From the NCBI RefSeq assembly GCF_002994745.2, contig NC_037089.1:625001-689000 (forward strand): DNA of 64,000 bases, given 5' to 3'. The position numbers were made by a program, and so were the translations under genes. Below, in pieces: positions 45,918 to 56,356 of this stretch. This DNA comes from Rosa chinensis (Eukaryota; Streptophyta; Magnoliopsida; Rosales; Rosaceae). The notes below the pieces were generated by a model. That model made no database searches and was not told where the DNA came from. It saw nothing but the letters and a program-made list of their open reading frames with translations. Positions within the stretch are counted from its first letter, which is position 1, and each line of letters opens with the position of its first letter.

Positions 45918-46045
45918 GTAATTCACATATATGCATGATCTCCCTGTATGCTAGCTTGTCAATGTTTCATAGTATATTTTCAAATATGTACGGGCAATTC
46001 GGTGAAAACAAAAGTCAGTTTGTTAACAAGTTTCATAATATGCAG

Positions 46046-48448
46046 GCACGATTTCCTAGCTTGGAGAGGCTGAAAATCAATCAGGCAAGCAAGTTGAGGA
46101 CAATATGGCACACCCAACTTGCTCAAGCCTCTTTTTCCAGGCTCAGACAAGTTGAGGTTTCCGAGTGCGTTAGTCTAATAAATGTCTTGCCCCCTAGTAT
46201 CGTGGGAGGATTGAATGCTCTGGAAGTGAGGAGTTGTGAAAGAATTGTACTAATAGTGGCAAGCAACATTGTTGGAGATGATGATCCTGATGATGTATCA
46301 GAAAATGAGTTTGATTTCAGCAGCTTGAAATGCCTGACACTCGCTGATCTACCAAGTCTACAAGGCTTTTGCTCCGTACATTGCATCGTGAAATTCTCAT
46401 CCGCAATAACCTTAAAAGTAGAACTCTGCCCAATCGAGTTGAAGATATCCCCTAATGGGTTCCTCCTGAACGAGTTGACTGAGTTGCGATTGGCTGAGTT
46501 GCGATTGGCTGAGTTGCAATTGGCTGAGACAAGGATCCAAACCTTGAAGAAAATCATGGATGAGTTGAAGAATCCTAATACCATCAGGATCGGGGTGTGC
46601 GGAATTGCGGGTGTGGGAAAAACCACGCTTGCAAAAGCAGTTCATAAGCAAGCTACAGAAGATAAAGAGTTATTTGATGATGTGGTTATCCTACTAGACG
46701 TGAAAAGCAATACAGACTTGGAAGGAATTCAAAAGAAAATTGTTGAGAAGTTGGGCATGGACATTCTTGACAATGACACCATCGATGGAAGAGCCAGTCG
46801 TTTAAGTGCCCGGATAAAGGACAAAAAGGTGCTTGTAATTCTAGATGATGTTTGTGAACAAATTGACTTAGTGGCTGTCGGACTTCCTAGCGTGGCTGCT
46901 TGTAAGATATTGCTGACATCTAGATTTAGGAAGACATTATCTGATATGAGTACGCAGAAAGAGTTTCTGCTTGACATTTTACAAGAAAAAGAGTCCTGGG
47001 TATTATTTGAGAAGAAGGCACTCGATGTTGTTAAGGATCCAGCTATACTAGAAGTAGCAAAACAAGTTGCCAAAAATTGTGGTGGTCTGCCTATTTTGGT
47101 GGTCACAGTGGCAAGTGTTTTAAAGCAAAGAACTACGTTACCTCCGTGGACAGATGCTTTGACATGCTTGCAGGAAGGGTCTGATAGAGAAGAAGAATTG
47201 GCAGAAAAGGCACACTTGGGTCTAGAGTGGAGTTACAAACAGTTGAATGATAAGGAACTAAAGCAAATATTCTTGCTATGTGGCATTACTATACGGGGAA
47301 ACAGTATTAGTTTGGCAGACTTGTTGAGGTATAGTATGGGTTTAGGTTTCTTGAAAAAGGCCTTCACAGTGGAGGAAGCACGAAAGGCATTGCTTTCACG
47401 AATTGAAAAGCTCAAAGATTATTGTCTACTTATAGAGAGTGATGACAACAGATATGTTCGAATGCATGAGCTTGTACTCAATGTTGCTAACCAGATTGCA
47501 TTCAGAGATCGACACATCTTATCATTAGTGGAAGATGGAGGTAACCGTGAGTTGAAAGAATTGTCAGATAAGTATTTTTTAGAGAAATGCACAATCATGT
47601 CTTTCCCCTGTGGCAACAATATCCCAAGGCTTCCTGAAGTTATGCACTGCCCCACTCTGACAATGTTTCATTTGCAAGGTGACCTAGATGATGACTCGCA
47701 GAAAATCTCGCCTAGGTTTTTTGAAAAGATGAAAAATCTCCAAGTGCTGAGTTTGCGATGTATGACTATTCCAACACTACCTTTGTCTCTTCAGTTCCTG
47801 AAAAATCTAGTTTTCCTATGTTTAGATCAGTGCATATTGGGAGATGTCGCTTTAATTGGGGAGCTGAGTAACTTGGAAATTCTTTCGTTTTCAGAATCCA
47901 ATGTCAAACAATTGCCTACAGCAGTAGGGCAATTGACTCATCTTCGGTTGTTAGATTTATCAGATTGCTCTGAACTTGAAGTGATCTCTCCAGGTGTTAT
48001 ATCAAGCTTAGGGAGACTGGAAGAGTTGAGAATGAGAAACAGCTTTAAAAAGTGGGAGGTTGAAGGCGAAGGAAGTAATGCAAGCCTTTCAGAGTTGAAG
48101 CATTTGTCTCAGCTATCCTTCTTAGAAATACATATTCCTAATGCTGACATTCTTCCGGCAAACTTGTTCTCCCCCGAGTTGGAAAGATTCAATATAATTG
48201 TTGGGGATGTGTGTGAGAAACTTATGGTTGAGACGACCCTCAACAGCCTAAAACTCAAGCTCACTACCAGCATTGAACACTTGGATGAAGGACTAAAATT
48301 TCTAGTGGAAAGATCAGAAGACTTGTCCTTATATACGGAGAGTGTTAATAATATTTTCCATCCACTAGATACAGAAGAGTTTGAGCATCTGAAGCATTTG
48401 CAACTCGAAAGCAACGTTGTTGATTTTACTCATATTATAAATATAAAG
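46046..48448 (+). CDS. NLR-2 fused exon: LRR, 15-bp-repeat linker, NB-ARC, LRR (no CC domain)
   Basis: This exon of 801 codons lies between acceptor ATGCAG and donor AAAG|GTACG, phase 0. The first ~130 residues are a complete exon-B LRR segment (ARFPSLERL, then DLPSLQGFCSVHC and CPIELKISPNGF) such as normally ends one of these receptors. A linker of three 15-bp repeats (LRLAELRLAELQLAE) follows at 46482-46530. The frame then enters NB-ARC just before the P-loop (GIAGVGKTT at 46601), with kinase-2 VILDDVCEQIDL, RNBS-B KILLTSRFRK, GLPI motif CGGLPILVVTVAS and an MHD motif changed to MHE (RMHELVLNV). LRRs finish the exon. The ~150-residue CC region present in NLR-1 is missing. It reads as a single intact frame of 845 codons from 45935. 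Confidence 0.88.
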
Positions 48449-48808
48449 GTACGTTCTTTGGTTTCATTTTGATGTATCTTCCCATGATCATTAATATCTT
48501 CTTATCGATGTTTCGTTGTAGGACTATTACATATAATAAACTGGTCATTCTTCTTGCAAGTTATCGTTTTCTTTAAACTCCAATCTGATCATTGTACTTT
48601 CAGGAAAACAAAAAAGTAAATTTCTTCTTGTGTGGGTACAAAAATTTACATAGAAAAGAAAATAACCAGATATTTAATATGTAAAAACCCCAATGTTGAT
48701 AACTTAATATTGGTAGTATCTGTCAATTCTCTCCTCTTGAAATTGTACTTTTGCAAGCAAATACATGCATTTTTGCCTAATATCAATTAATTAATGTACA
48801 ACATACAG

Positions 48809-49252
48809 GCTGTGTTCCCGAACTTAACTTCGTTGACAGTACATAGGTGTGGTCGCCTAAGCTTCTTGTTTTCAATTTCTATGGCTAAAAGTCTTGTGGG
48901 ACTCAAACATCTTGAGATATCCACTTGTGCAATCATAGAAGAGATTGTTTCATCAACAGGAGAACATGGTCAACAAAATATGGATAACATGTTCCCTAAG
49001 TTGGAAGATTTGAAGCTAAATGAACTTCCAACCCTTACCAGATTTTGCTCCGGAAGTTATATTCAACTTCTGTCCTTAGAAAAATTGGATATAGAAGGTT
49101 GTAGTAAACTGGGTGCATTCATTTCTGATAATGTTGCTATGAGTGGTGAAGATATTAGAATCTGCAAAGAAATTGAAGAGAAGGACTCTGAAGAGAACCT
49201 TGATGTTAACAGCAAGCTGAATACTGCACAATGCTTCCTCTTTGACGAAAAG
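48809..49252 (+). CDS. NLR-2 LRR exon (A-type)
   Basis: 148 codons, acceptor ATACAG, donor AAAAG|GTAATT, phase 0. It encodes AVFPNLTSLTVHRCGRL, the IIEEIVSS block and FPKLEDLKLNELPTLTRFC, the same plan as exon A above. Confidence 0.85.
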
Positions 49253-49547
49253 GTAATTTACATGCATGATATCTGAAGTTATTATCCACGCACCCTCTTT
49301 ATTTTTTCTGTTCTTTTAATCGAACAGCTTGTTATATAAAATTATAAATTGTGATCAACTCTCATCGACTTAACTATTGCAATACTCTTTTCAAGGATGC
49401 TTTGATGAAAATTTATTCAATAAAGTTAGATTAGAAAGAAAAAAAAAAAAACCAGGAAAAACTTTGAGATAGTTGTAGGTTACTGTAAGTTACTTTTTAT
49501 GTAAAAGGCGAACTACATTGACATTTCCTATGAATTGTTTGCTACAG

Positions 49548-49961
49548 ATTGGTTTGCCTAACTTGACAAGCTTGATGGTTCACCGATGTGATGGTTTAAA
49601 TTTCTTACTGTTATCTTCCATGGCAAGAAGTCTTGTAAAACTCAAACATCTTGTGATATCTGAATGTCAAAGAATGGAAGCAGTATTGACAAAAGAACAC
49701 AGTGAAGAAAACAAGGATAACATGTTTCCTGAGTTAAAAGAATTGGACCTAAAGGATCTTCCTCATCTTGTTAGATTCTGCTCAGGAAATTATTTTGAAT
49801 TTGCATCTATGGAGAGATTGCAATTAGAAAAGTGTGCTAAATTGGAGACATTCATCTGTAATCCCTCGAGTACCAGTATTGCAAGCCAAAAAGAAATGGA
49901 AAGAGTGGACAAGAATGAGAACCTTGAGACAGAAGTACCATACTTTCTTTTTGACAAAAAG
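49548..49961 (+). CDS. NLR-2 LRR exon (second A-type)
   Basis: 138 codons, acceptor CTACAG, donor AAAAG|GTGAAT, phase 0. It encodes IGLPNLTSLMVHRCDGLNFL, then FPELKELDLKDLPHLVRFC. The intron before it (49253-49547) shows nothing else of note. Confidence 0.85.
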
Positions 49962-50076
49962 GTGAATTACATTCATCTGTTTCTAACTTTCTATTTCTTT
50001 CATCTTGTATTTCCTACACAGTCACTTAAGAAAGCAACGGTTTCTTAACATTTCCTGAAAATGGATGTACATGCAG

Positions 50077-50550
50077 GTAGGGCTTCCAAGGTTGGAGAGG
50101 TTGATTATCAATGAACTACCGAAGCTCACAACAATTTGGCACACTCAACTTGCTCCAAACTCTTTCCGCAGACTCAGAGACGTTACAGTGCAACGATGCA
50201 ATGGTCTTAAATATATTTTTCAAGTCTCCATCATAGCCGGTGTTTTTCACCAGCTACAAAAGTTGATAGTGAAGGAGTGTGGAGTGGAGGAAATAGTTTC
50301 TCAGGAAGAGGGCATAGAAAAATTAATGCCTGATCAGTTCTTCCCAAAGCTAACATGTTTGGAATTTACAAGTCTATTCCAACTTGAGAGATTCTATCTA
50401 AAGATGCCTGCTATCAACTGGCCACTAAAAACATTAGTGTTGTCTGATTGTCAGAAAGTGGATATCTTTGCCGCGGAATCTTCAGGCCGTCAGAAAATAC
50501 ATGACTTGGGGAATCTGCGGGTTAAACAATATTATGTTCTATTTGAGAAG
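50077..50550 (+). CDS. NLR-2 LRR exon (B-type)
   Basis: 158 codons, acceptor ATGCAG, donor GAAG|GTAACT, phase 0. It opens VGLPRLERLIINELPKLTTI and WHTQLAPNSFRRL, which correspond to the opening of exon B in the tandem units. It then adds a further repeat and the QYYVLFEK end. Confidence 0.85.
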
Positions 50551-50649
50551 GTAACTTATGCAAATATACATGAGCCCGCTGTACCATCTATGGCTTTTTC
50601 TGCCCTACTGATACCAACATAACACATGCATGCATTGTTCATATTTCAG

Positions 50650-51726
50650 AGTTTATTTCCCAAACTGGAAGATTTGACCTTCAGCCCCGTGGACATCTGG
50701 TACGGTCGACCTGCCCATGAAAAAGCTCTTTTTCCTGCGACCGGTACAGATGGGTCCCTTCCACATTTGAGAACGTTGAGGCTACATGGAATGGAGAAGT
50801 TTATGCGTCTCTGGGAGAACACCGAACCTGCAGCTGGATCAGCTTTTCCACAGTTGAAAACTCTTGAGGTGAAGTTTTCTGGATTGACTAATCTAGAGTT
50901 GTCTGCAATATCCTTCCGGAATCTAACAACTATAGAAGTAACCTTTTGCTGGCGATTGCAATATTTGACCACTTATTCAGTAGCTCAAAGTCTCGTGCAA
51001 CTCAAAACTTTGAAAGTTGACGAATGTAAAAATATGAAAGAAATCTTCACAAGCGAAGGAATGGGAGAAGGTGCAAGTAAATGTGAGATTGTTTTCAGGC
51101 AGTTGCAAACTTTGGAACTTGGTGATTTAATAAGTTTGGAACGGTTTTGCGCGAGCAACTGCAGAGTGAAGGTCCCAATCTTGGGAACTTTAAAGGTGAA
51201 TTGGTGCCCGTTCAAATTGAAGATTTCCTCTGATAAGGTACTAGAAGTTGATCTGGAGTCTGATACTGAATCATGGTCGCAAAGCATGTCTATGCATGAA
51301 CAGGACAACAGACGTTTGAGGGCGAAAGAAGGTAACAGCCTCCCGGAGACTCCGGTTGTTCTCGCGCTGCCTGAGACTGGTACTTCTAGCTCGTTGACTG
51401 CCAAGAAAACTGCTGATCTTCCTGCGGAGGTGATAGCCCAGCTTAATGCTCTGCTTGGAATTGACCTGGCAGCTCCCTCAGCCTATCAGCAACTCTCAGC
51501 ACTCCTCCCATTTCTTCAATCAACTAGAAAGGAATGGGTAGTTGATCAAATAAGAGAAGCTCTTCAGAAATTGGCTCCTGCCGTGGACAAGAAGAGCTCT
51601 GAGCTAACTGCCCAACTTGAGGCGGGAAGGTCTGAGGTTATTGCCGGCAGCTCCCATATTGAGGCGGAATGTCAAGAAGTCATGGGCCGGGAGGCGGAAC
51701 CGAGATTTGCTTCAGGCCCAGGATGA
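50650..51726 (+). CDS. NLR-2 last exon: LRR plus non-LRR C-terminal tail
   Basis: 359 codons including the stop, acceptor TTTCAG, phase 0. The first ~210 residues are LRR (SLFPKLEDLTFSPVDIWYGR to WCPFKLKISSDK). From about residue 225 the sequence changes to a hydrophilic, helix-prone tail (LPAEVIAQLNALLG, LLPFLQSTRKEWVV, IREALQKLAPAVDKKSSE, LTAQLEAG), which is not LRR. I have seen similar sequence in plant transposon-related proteins but cannot assign it. After GREAE the frame runs into FASGPG-stop; the next frame continues with LLQAQDEVDS, so a small indel near 51700 may have cut a longer tail. Confidence 0.8.
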   Translation, partial: SLFPKLEDLTFSPVDIWYGRPAHEKALFPATGTDGSLPHLRTLRLHGMEKFMRLWENTEPAAGSAFPQLKTLEVKFSGLTNLELSAISFRNLTTIEVTFCWRLQYLTTYSVAQSLVQLKTLKVDECKNMKEIFTSEGMGEGASKCEIVFRQLQTLELGDLISLERFCASNCRVKVPILGTLKVNWCPFKLKISSDKVLEVDLESDTESWSQSMSMHEQDNRRLRAKEGNSLPETPVVLALPETGTSSSLTAKKTADLPAEVIAQLNALLGIDLAAPSAYQQLSALLPFLQSTRKEWVVDQIREALQKLAPAVDKKSSELTAQLEAGRSEVIAGSSHIEAECQEVMGREAEPRFASGPG

Positions 51727-52174
51727 GGTTGATAGCACTTCCAACTTTAATAGCTCCAGCTTTTGTAAGAACCTTGTACTATCATCTTCTGCGCCTCTGT
51801 GTTTATTTAGGCCCAAAAATTTCTGTTTGTAGCGGCCCAAAATCAATTAGTCATGTTTGGGCCACTATCTGATTTATTTTTAAATTTCAAAACTTCGAAG
51901 TAGACTAGACTGTGAGGTAGTTCACTCCTGTCTTCTCTAGTGACAATGTTTTGGGTAATTGGGTTTTGATTTTGTAACATCTTCCTGAAGATAATGTGTG
52001 CTGCTGCACTTCATTATAACAAGTTCGACCCATATGCTGAAAACAAATTCTAGTTTCATAACATCATATAAGAATCCCAAGCCAACTACAGTGTTTCAAG
52101 TAGTAAGTACAAGAATTTGTCAATATATCATATAATTAAATGTGGCAAGAAACTCCAATGCTTACGATGATATT
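51727..52174. other. Spacer between NLR-2 and the HAD gene (convergent 3' ends)
   Basis: No gene seen. The tail frame of NLR-2 continues out of phase to about 51830. From about 52030 the sequence aligns with 27589-27796 beside the dead HAD copy, starting CATATGCTGAAAACAAATTC, which marks one edge of the duplicated unit. Confidence 0.6.
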
Positions 52175-54352
52175 CTACCATGTAAAGGCAGGTAACACAT
52201 ACGATGGGTAAGCATCATATTTGGAAGCAAGAGCTTGCACAGAAGGTAAATCTGCTACGTCTGCAAAACTACCAAGTCCAAGTTCAGTTGCATGGATTCC
52301 ACCAGTGATTAAAACTGATTGGATTGCAGCTGCATTTGCACCCTTGATGTCATGATGAAGAGAATCGCCCACTGCAATAGAATCAATAGGGTCTACACCA
52401 ACTAAGGCCATGGCTGATTTATAGATAATCTGTGTAAAAAGATGTAAACTAGATCAAGATAAACATTACAAAAAAAGCTCAGTATCTTGAGCAGATTTAG
52501 ATACAACCTAGAGAAAGAATGTGAGTCAAGTGCAAAAGAAATATGTAATACGGTAAAAGTTCACATGAAGTGAAGTTAACAGCGGTAACCAGACCAATAT
52601 GACTAAATCACCTTATCAGGCTTGCCCATCCATTTCACTTCACCCCCCAGCTCTTCATATTTGGCAGCCAGAGTCCCTTATAGGAGATAAATTATTTCCA
52701 TGAGGCCCATATAACCAAACTATATTAGGAATCAGGCTGCATCCTATTCATATAGTAACTGCAACATTTTAACTCATATATGTCCTTCTATATATTGTGA
52801 TGTATCCACAGGGATGTGTTCAGCAAAAACAGCTAGTTTTACCTGGCATCACACGCAAAGCTCTAGCCTCAACAGTCACAAAATCAGGATTGGCCACCAC
52901 CATAGGAATGTGCTTAGCAGCACATTGTTCCAATATATTCTCAAGTTCCTCCAGTTTCATGGGAATTGCATCACCTGAAGGATTCCCCAAGGCTTCAGTG
53001 CCATGAGCCAAAATAAAGTCAGCATCTTGAACATTTTCCACAACTTGTAATCCAAGGCCCTGAAAGAGAATGACAAAGTCAGTTTCACAGTGCAGAATAA
53101 ACCCCTCAAAAATCATTCTATCAGTATATGCAATACCACTTCCTGTTTTCTCTAGAATGATCTTTAAATTTAACAATCGTTGTACCTCAAGAGATATGGC
53201 ACCACGAGCACTCCAAGTCATATGAATGCAAGATTTTCCCAGTGCTGCAAACCAAGCATCATCTCTCCTATTTCATTGTAACATACAGAAGAAGTCACTA
53301 CTTACAACAATCCCAGTAGATACATCAACAAGATAATAAGTGCAGTTCAACCACATAGCATTTTATTTCTCTGAGTGAAGTGTATACACAGTGGATGTAC
53401 AAAAGTTGGCAAAATATACACAGTTGATGATTTGCAGAAATTACATTTCACACTGATATAAATCAGCTATACTGTCACAACATTTTTTAAAAGCGTAGAT
53501 GCCTGTCCTTGTACAGTTTTCAGCTGATAAACTGAACCACATCAAGTTGGTTAGATGGCTTCTTCAAAGGCAAACCCCAAGTTTGCGTGGTTTCTCCATC
53601 ATCATATGAGAAATGAATATCTGAAACAAGTTCTACCCTCTATGGTTTCGAATTTTCAATACTTTCTAAAAAACAAAAAGATAAATAAATGAAAGAATAC
53701 ATGATGGTTCACCTTTGCAAGCTCTGATGTGTTAATTCTCCGCTAGTGATGGCTCCCACAAAGAGAGAAGGATCAAACCCAAGGCTGCTCAATTTCTCCA
53801 AGGTCGTAGACGAGCGTCTAGATGAATTACTTATAATAACCATCTTTGCACCACTATTTGCTAGCTTCTTCACTATAAAACAAGAAAGATCAATCAACCC
53901 AATAAGCACCACTACGTTTCCAAATTGAAACTGAAACAACTTGTGTTGTCAACTAAAACAAAAGCTTACCCAAATCCCAAAACTAATAGATGAAAACATA
54001 CATGTTGAAATTGCTCCGGGATAAGGCTGCTTCCCATCGTGAAGTACTCCAAACTGATCTAATAACCAGGCCTACACACAGATCACCAAACACATTAATA
54101 TATATAATCTGAAGTTTCCGGAAGCTAATGGACTCTGCTCAACTTCATTGAATCACTATAAAGCCTAATCCCACATTAGCTACCAAAGAAATGACAAAAC
54201 TTTCGCAATAACGTATTGAATTTCTGTTAAAGACAGCAAATTTAGGTAGTGATGGGAACCTTGAAACGATGGGTTTCCGCGAGTTGTTGAAGGCCAGTTA
54301 TGGTCTGAAAGAGCTGAACATCTGAGGATTGAACGGAGCATCTGGGCATCAT
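52175..54352 (-). CDS. HAD-superfamily IIA hydrolase, At5g10460-like (intact copy)
   Basis: This spliced gene belongs to the haloacid-dehalogenase family, subfamily IIA, a metal-dependent phosphatase group; its substrate in plants is unknown to me. Exons on the minus strand: 54352-54260 (MMPRCSVQSS, QTITGLQQLAETHRFK), 54071-54002 (AWLLDQFGVLHDGKQPYPGA with the catalytic DxxGV-type motif I), and 53872-53713 (MVIISNSSRRSSTTLEKL, motif II). Then come about 53261-53195 (DDAWFAALGKSCIHMTW), about 53060-52846 (EALGNPSGDAIPMKLEEL), about 52690-52610 (GGEVKWMGKPDK, motif III Lys) and 52429-52175 (DSIAVGDSLHHDIKGANAA, motif IV GDxxxxD, ending YVLPAFTW). Exon phases I checked (1-3) join in frame. It faces away from NLR-3, as the dead copy does from NLR-1. 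Confidence 0.88.
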
Positions 54353-54822
54353 CTTCCTCGTCTTCTCTGTCGTTCGTTTGGGGTGTCTTGTGTTCTTAGA
54401 CTGTTGGTTAGTTTCGTTGGTATTTTCTTTGCGCTCTATTTTTGTTTTTTAACAATGGGTCAGGAAGCCACACAGGCCCAAGTTTGTTTTTATGAAAGCA
54501 GACTCAAGTTCACTAACAAGAACAGGCCCAAGTTTATGTAATGGATATTCAAAGCTTGAGCTCTACAATAACTCAAGGTTAAGATGAGCACACTTTAGCT
54601 AGGGCACACATTTTTATTTCCTCATTCCATGTTTGGGTAGAGGATAGACCATATTTATTGCTGATGTAGCTATGTAAATTGTGTAATATATACAATTCTC
54701 TTCATTTTCAGAAAAGAATAAGAGATGAGCGGAATCGCGGCAAAGAGATGGAGACAGTATTGAAGGATGTTGTAAAATTTGGTTAAGGGAGCAATAGAAG
54801 GACAAAATAAAGATGGTTTTGA
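54353..54822. other. Upstream region of the HAD gene
   Basis: I see no gene here. The first ~20 bases align with the sequence upstream of the dead copy. A 70-codon plus-strand frame at 54329-54541 overlaps the HAD start in antisense and has no family resemblance. Confidence 0.5.
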
Positions 54823-54837
54823 GCATTACCAAGGTGG

Positions 54838-54985
54838 AAGCAAGGTTGTCTGTGAGTTGTGACCTGTTGGTAAATTATAATTCCAACATTGTAAAGGTCA
54901 TGGGTACGATTCACTGACATATGTAAGGGTGAGGTGGATTAAGGGATTAAAAAAAAAGAAAAAAAAAAAAAAAAAAAAAGATGGT
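54838..54985 (+). mobile_element. SINE-like insertion with A-rich tail
   Basis: About 140 bp ending in a long A-rich tail (54950-54979). It contains GGGTACGATTCAC, similar to a tRNA-type B box. It splits a block that occurs uninterrupted at 55191-55290: GAGCATTACCAAGGTGGAAG and ACAAAGCGAAGATGAAGCA are adjacent there but separated here. The flanks GGAAGCAAGG and GGTAGCAAGGA may be the target duplication. Confidence 0.5.
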
Positions 54986-55320
54986 AGCAAGGAACAAAGC
55001 GAAGATGAAGCAACAAAAGAAAGATGCTCAACTAAAAAGGTCTCGCATCTTTCTCTTTTGAACTCATATAATTAATAATGCGGCAATGGAGCACCTATAT
55101 CACAAAATTGCCGAATATATCCACGTATTGACCAATGTGTAGCTAAGGAAACGTGGCATTTGCTCAGTATTTGTTGTAGTGTGACTGTGTGAGCATTACC
55201 AAGGTGGAAGCCCTACAAAGCGAAGATGAAGCAACAAAAGAAAGATGCTTAACTAAAAAGGTCTCCATAGTTAAGCATCTTTCTCTTTATCCAAAAAAGA
55301 AAGATACTTAACTAGTTTTA
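54986..55320 (+). repeat. Local duplication around the SINE-like insert
   Basis: The block 54994-55080 (ACAAAGCGAAGATGAAGCAA to a run ending TTTCTCTTT) recurs at 55216-55290 with small changes, and its upstream flank recurs at 55191. Between them is non-coding sequence. Confidence 0.6.
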
Positions 55321-55856
55321 TGTTTTGGTAAGCAGAGCTACATTAGAGACAGCAAAAGCATTAGCAACTTTGTCTGGATTTCGCTCTCAAAATCTGCCAA
55401 TGCCCTCCATTCCATCATTAATCTTGCTTCGTTCAATTTCTCACTGATTCAAACTTCTACTTATAATATCATATCATCGCCGCCCTGCTCTGCAATTGGC
55501 TTCATCCCAAGCCAAGCTAACTGCTGCAGAATAACATTTTGTTTCGTGTCACTGTATTTCCAGTCCTACTGTAGTCATTACTTTCTCAACAGAAAAAAGA
55601 AGAGCCAACTCTAAAAAACAGGTATTGCATATTTGCATCCAATGATTTTCGTTTTCCCTCTTGATTTACTTAACTTGCTTATTCTCAATTTTCTTTTTGC
55701 TAGTTTTTATTGATCTGCAACGGACAACATTGCATACTCTCTCTGTTCTTAATTGTTCCCATTTACAGAGCAATTGAATTTGCATTCCTACTCCGGTGCT
55801 CTAAACTCAGGATTTTGAGGACCTACTAGCTTCATCCATAAACAAAAGAGATCAAG
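55321..55856 (+). promoter_or_regulatory. Probable promoter and 5'UTR exon of NLR-3
   Basis: Aligns with the region upstream of NLR-1 (33970-34148), including ATGATTTTCGTT, CTAGCTTCATCCATAA and the donor AAG|GTACG at 55856/55857. NLR-3 starts, like NLR-1, two bases after an acceptor (ACAG at 63611-63614). I infer a 5'UTR exon here and an intron of 7758 bp. No transcript evidence is available. Confidence 0.45.
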
Positions 55857-56319
55857 GTACGTACGCTTCTTTATTTTCCTTGTTTGATTATCATTCTATT
55901 TGTTCGATCTGTTTTTTGTTCTTTTTCTTTTATACTGTAGCTTTTTCTTAATGTCATGGATTCCATTTTATTGACCAAAGAAAAACAAACAACCAAAGAA
56001 AAGTAATTGTAGTACTACTTGATTTATAAATAGAGAAGATCTCACATCCTGCAAAACATTCACTATTTCTAGGCTCTCATCTACCCGTAGATCAAACATG
56101 ATTAAGAAGGATAATAATTAATTTGCTTAAACTTAAAAGCTATTGGGGCTCCAGTGGTGTAGGGACTCCTATACAGCTAGATCAGACAACCAAGGACGGT
56201 CAATTTGGATCCTATGCTCTTGTTCTAAGTGATGAGCTACTGGGAATAATAGAGATGTGAGATACACGAGACCAGCTTAACCAAGTAATGTTTGCGCGCA
56301 ATCCTAACAATCTTTGGCC

Positions 56320-56356
56320 AAAAAAAAAGTTTGAGAATTCTCAAACTTTTTTAGTA
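56320..56356. repeat. Perfect short palindrome
   Basis: AAAAAAGTTTGAGAA continues directly into its reverse complement TTCTCAAACTTTTTT, a 30-bp palindrome with no loop, inside GGCC...GGCC flanks. It may be a MITE core or a hairpin; it resembles no known terminator use in this setting. Confidence 0.7.

Larger units (their letters stand above)
43777..46239 (+). repeat. Three tandem ~820-bp copies of an LRR exon pair
   Basis: Units are 43777-44595, 44596-45417 and 45418-46239 (819, 822 and 822 bp). Each starts CATATTTG.TTCTGCTTGA in intron sequence and ends GAGGAGTTGTGA inside the second exon. Units 2 and 3 are almost identical, and unit 1 is slightly more diverged. Each contains exon A (411 bp) and the first ~190 bp of exon B. 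Confidence 0.92.

Noticed and set aside
46123..47655. Minus-strand frames antisense to the NLR exons (up to 167 codons), and those at 36222-36707 and 50985-51404
   Set aside because: Shadows of the LRR and NB-ARC coding frames, with no start context or family match.
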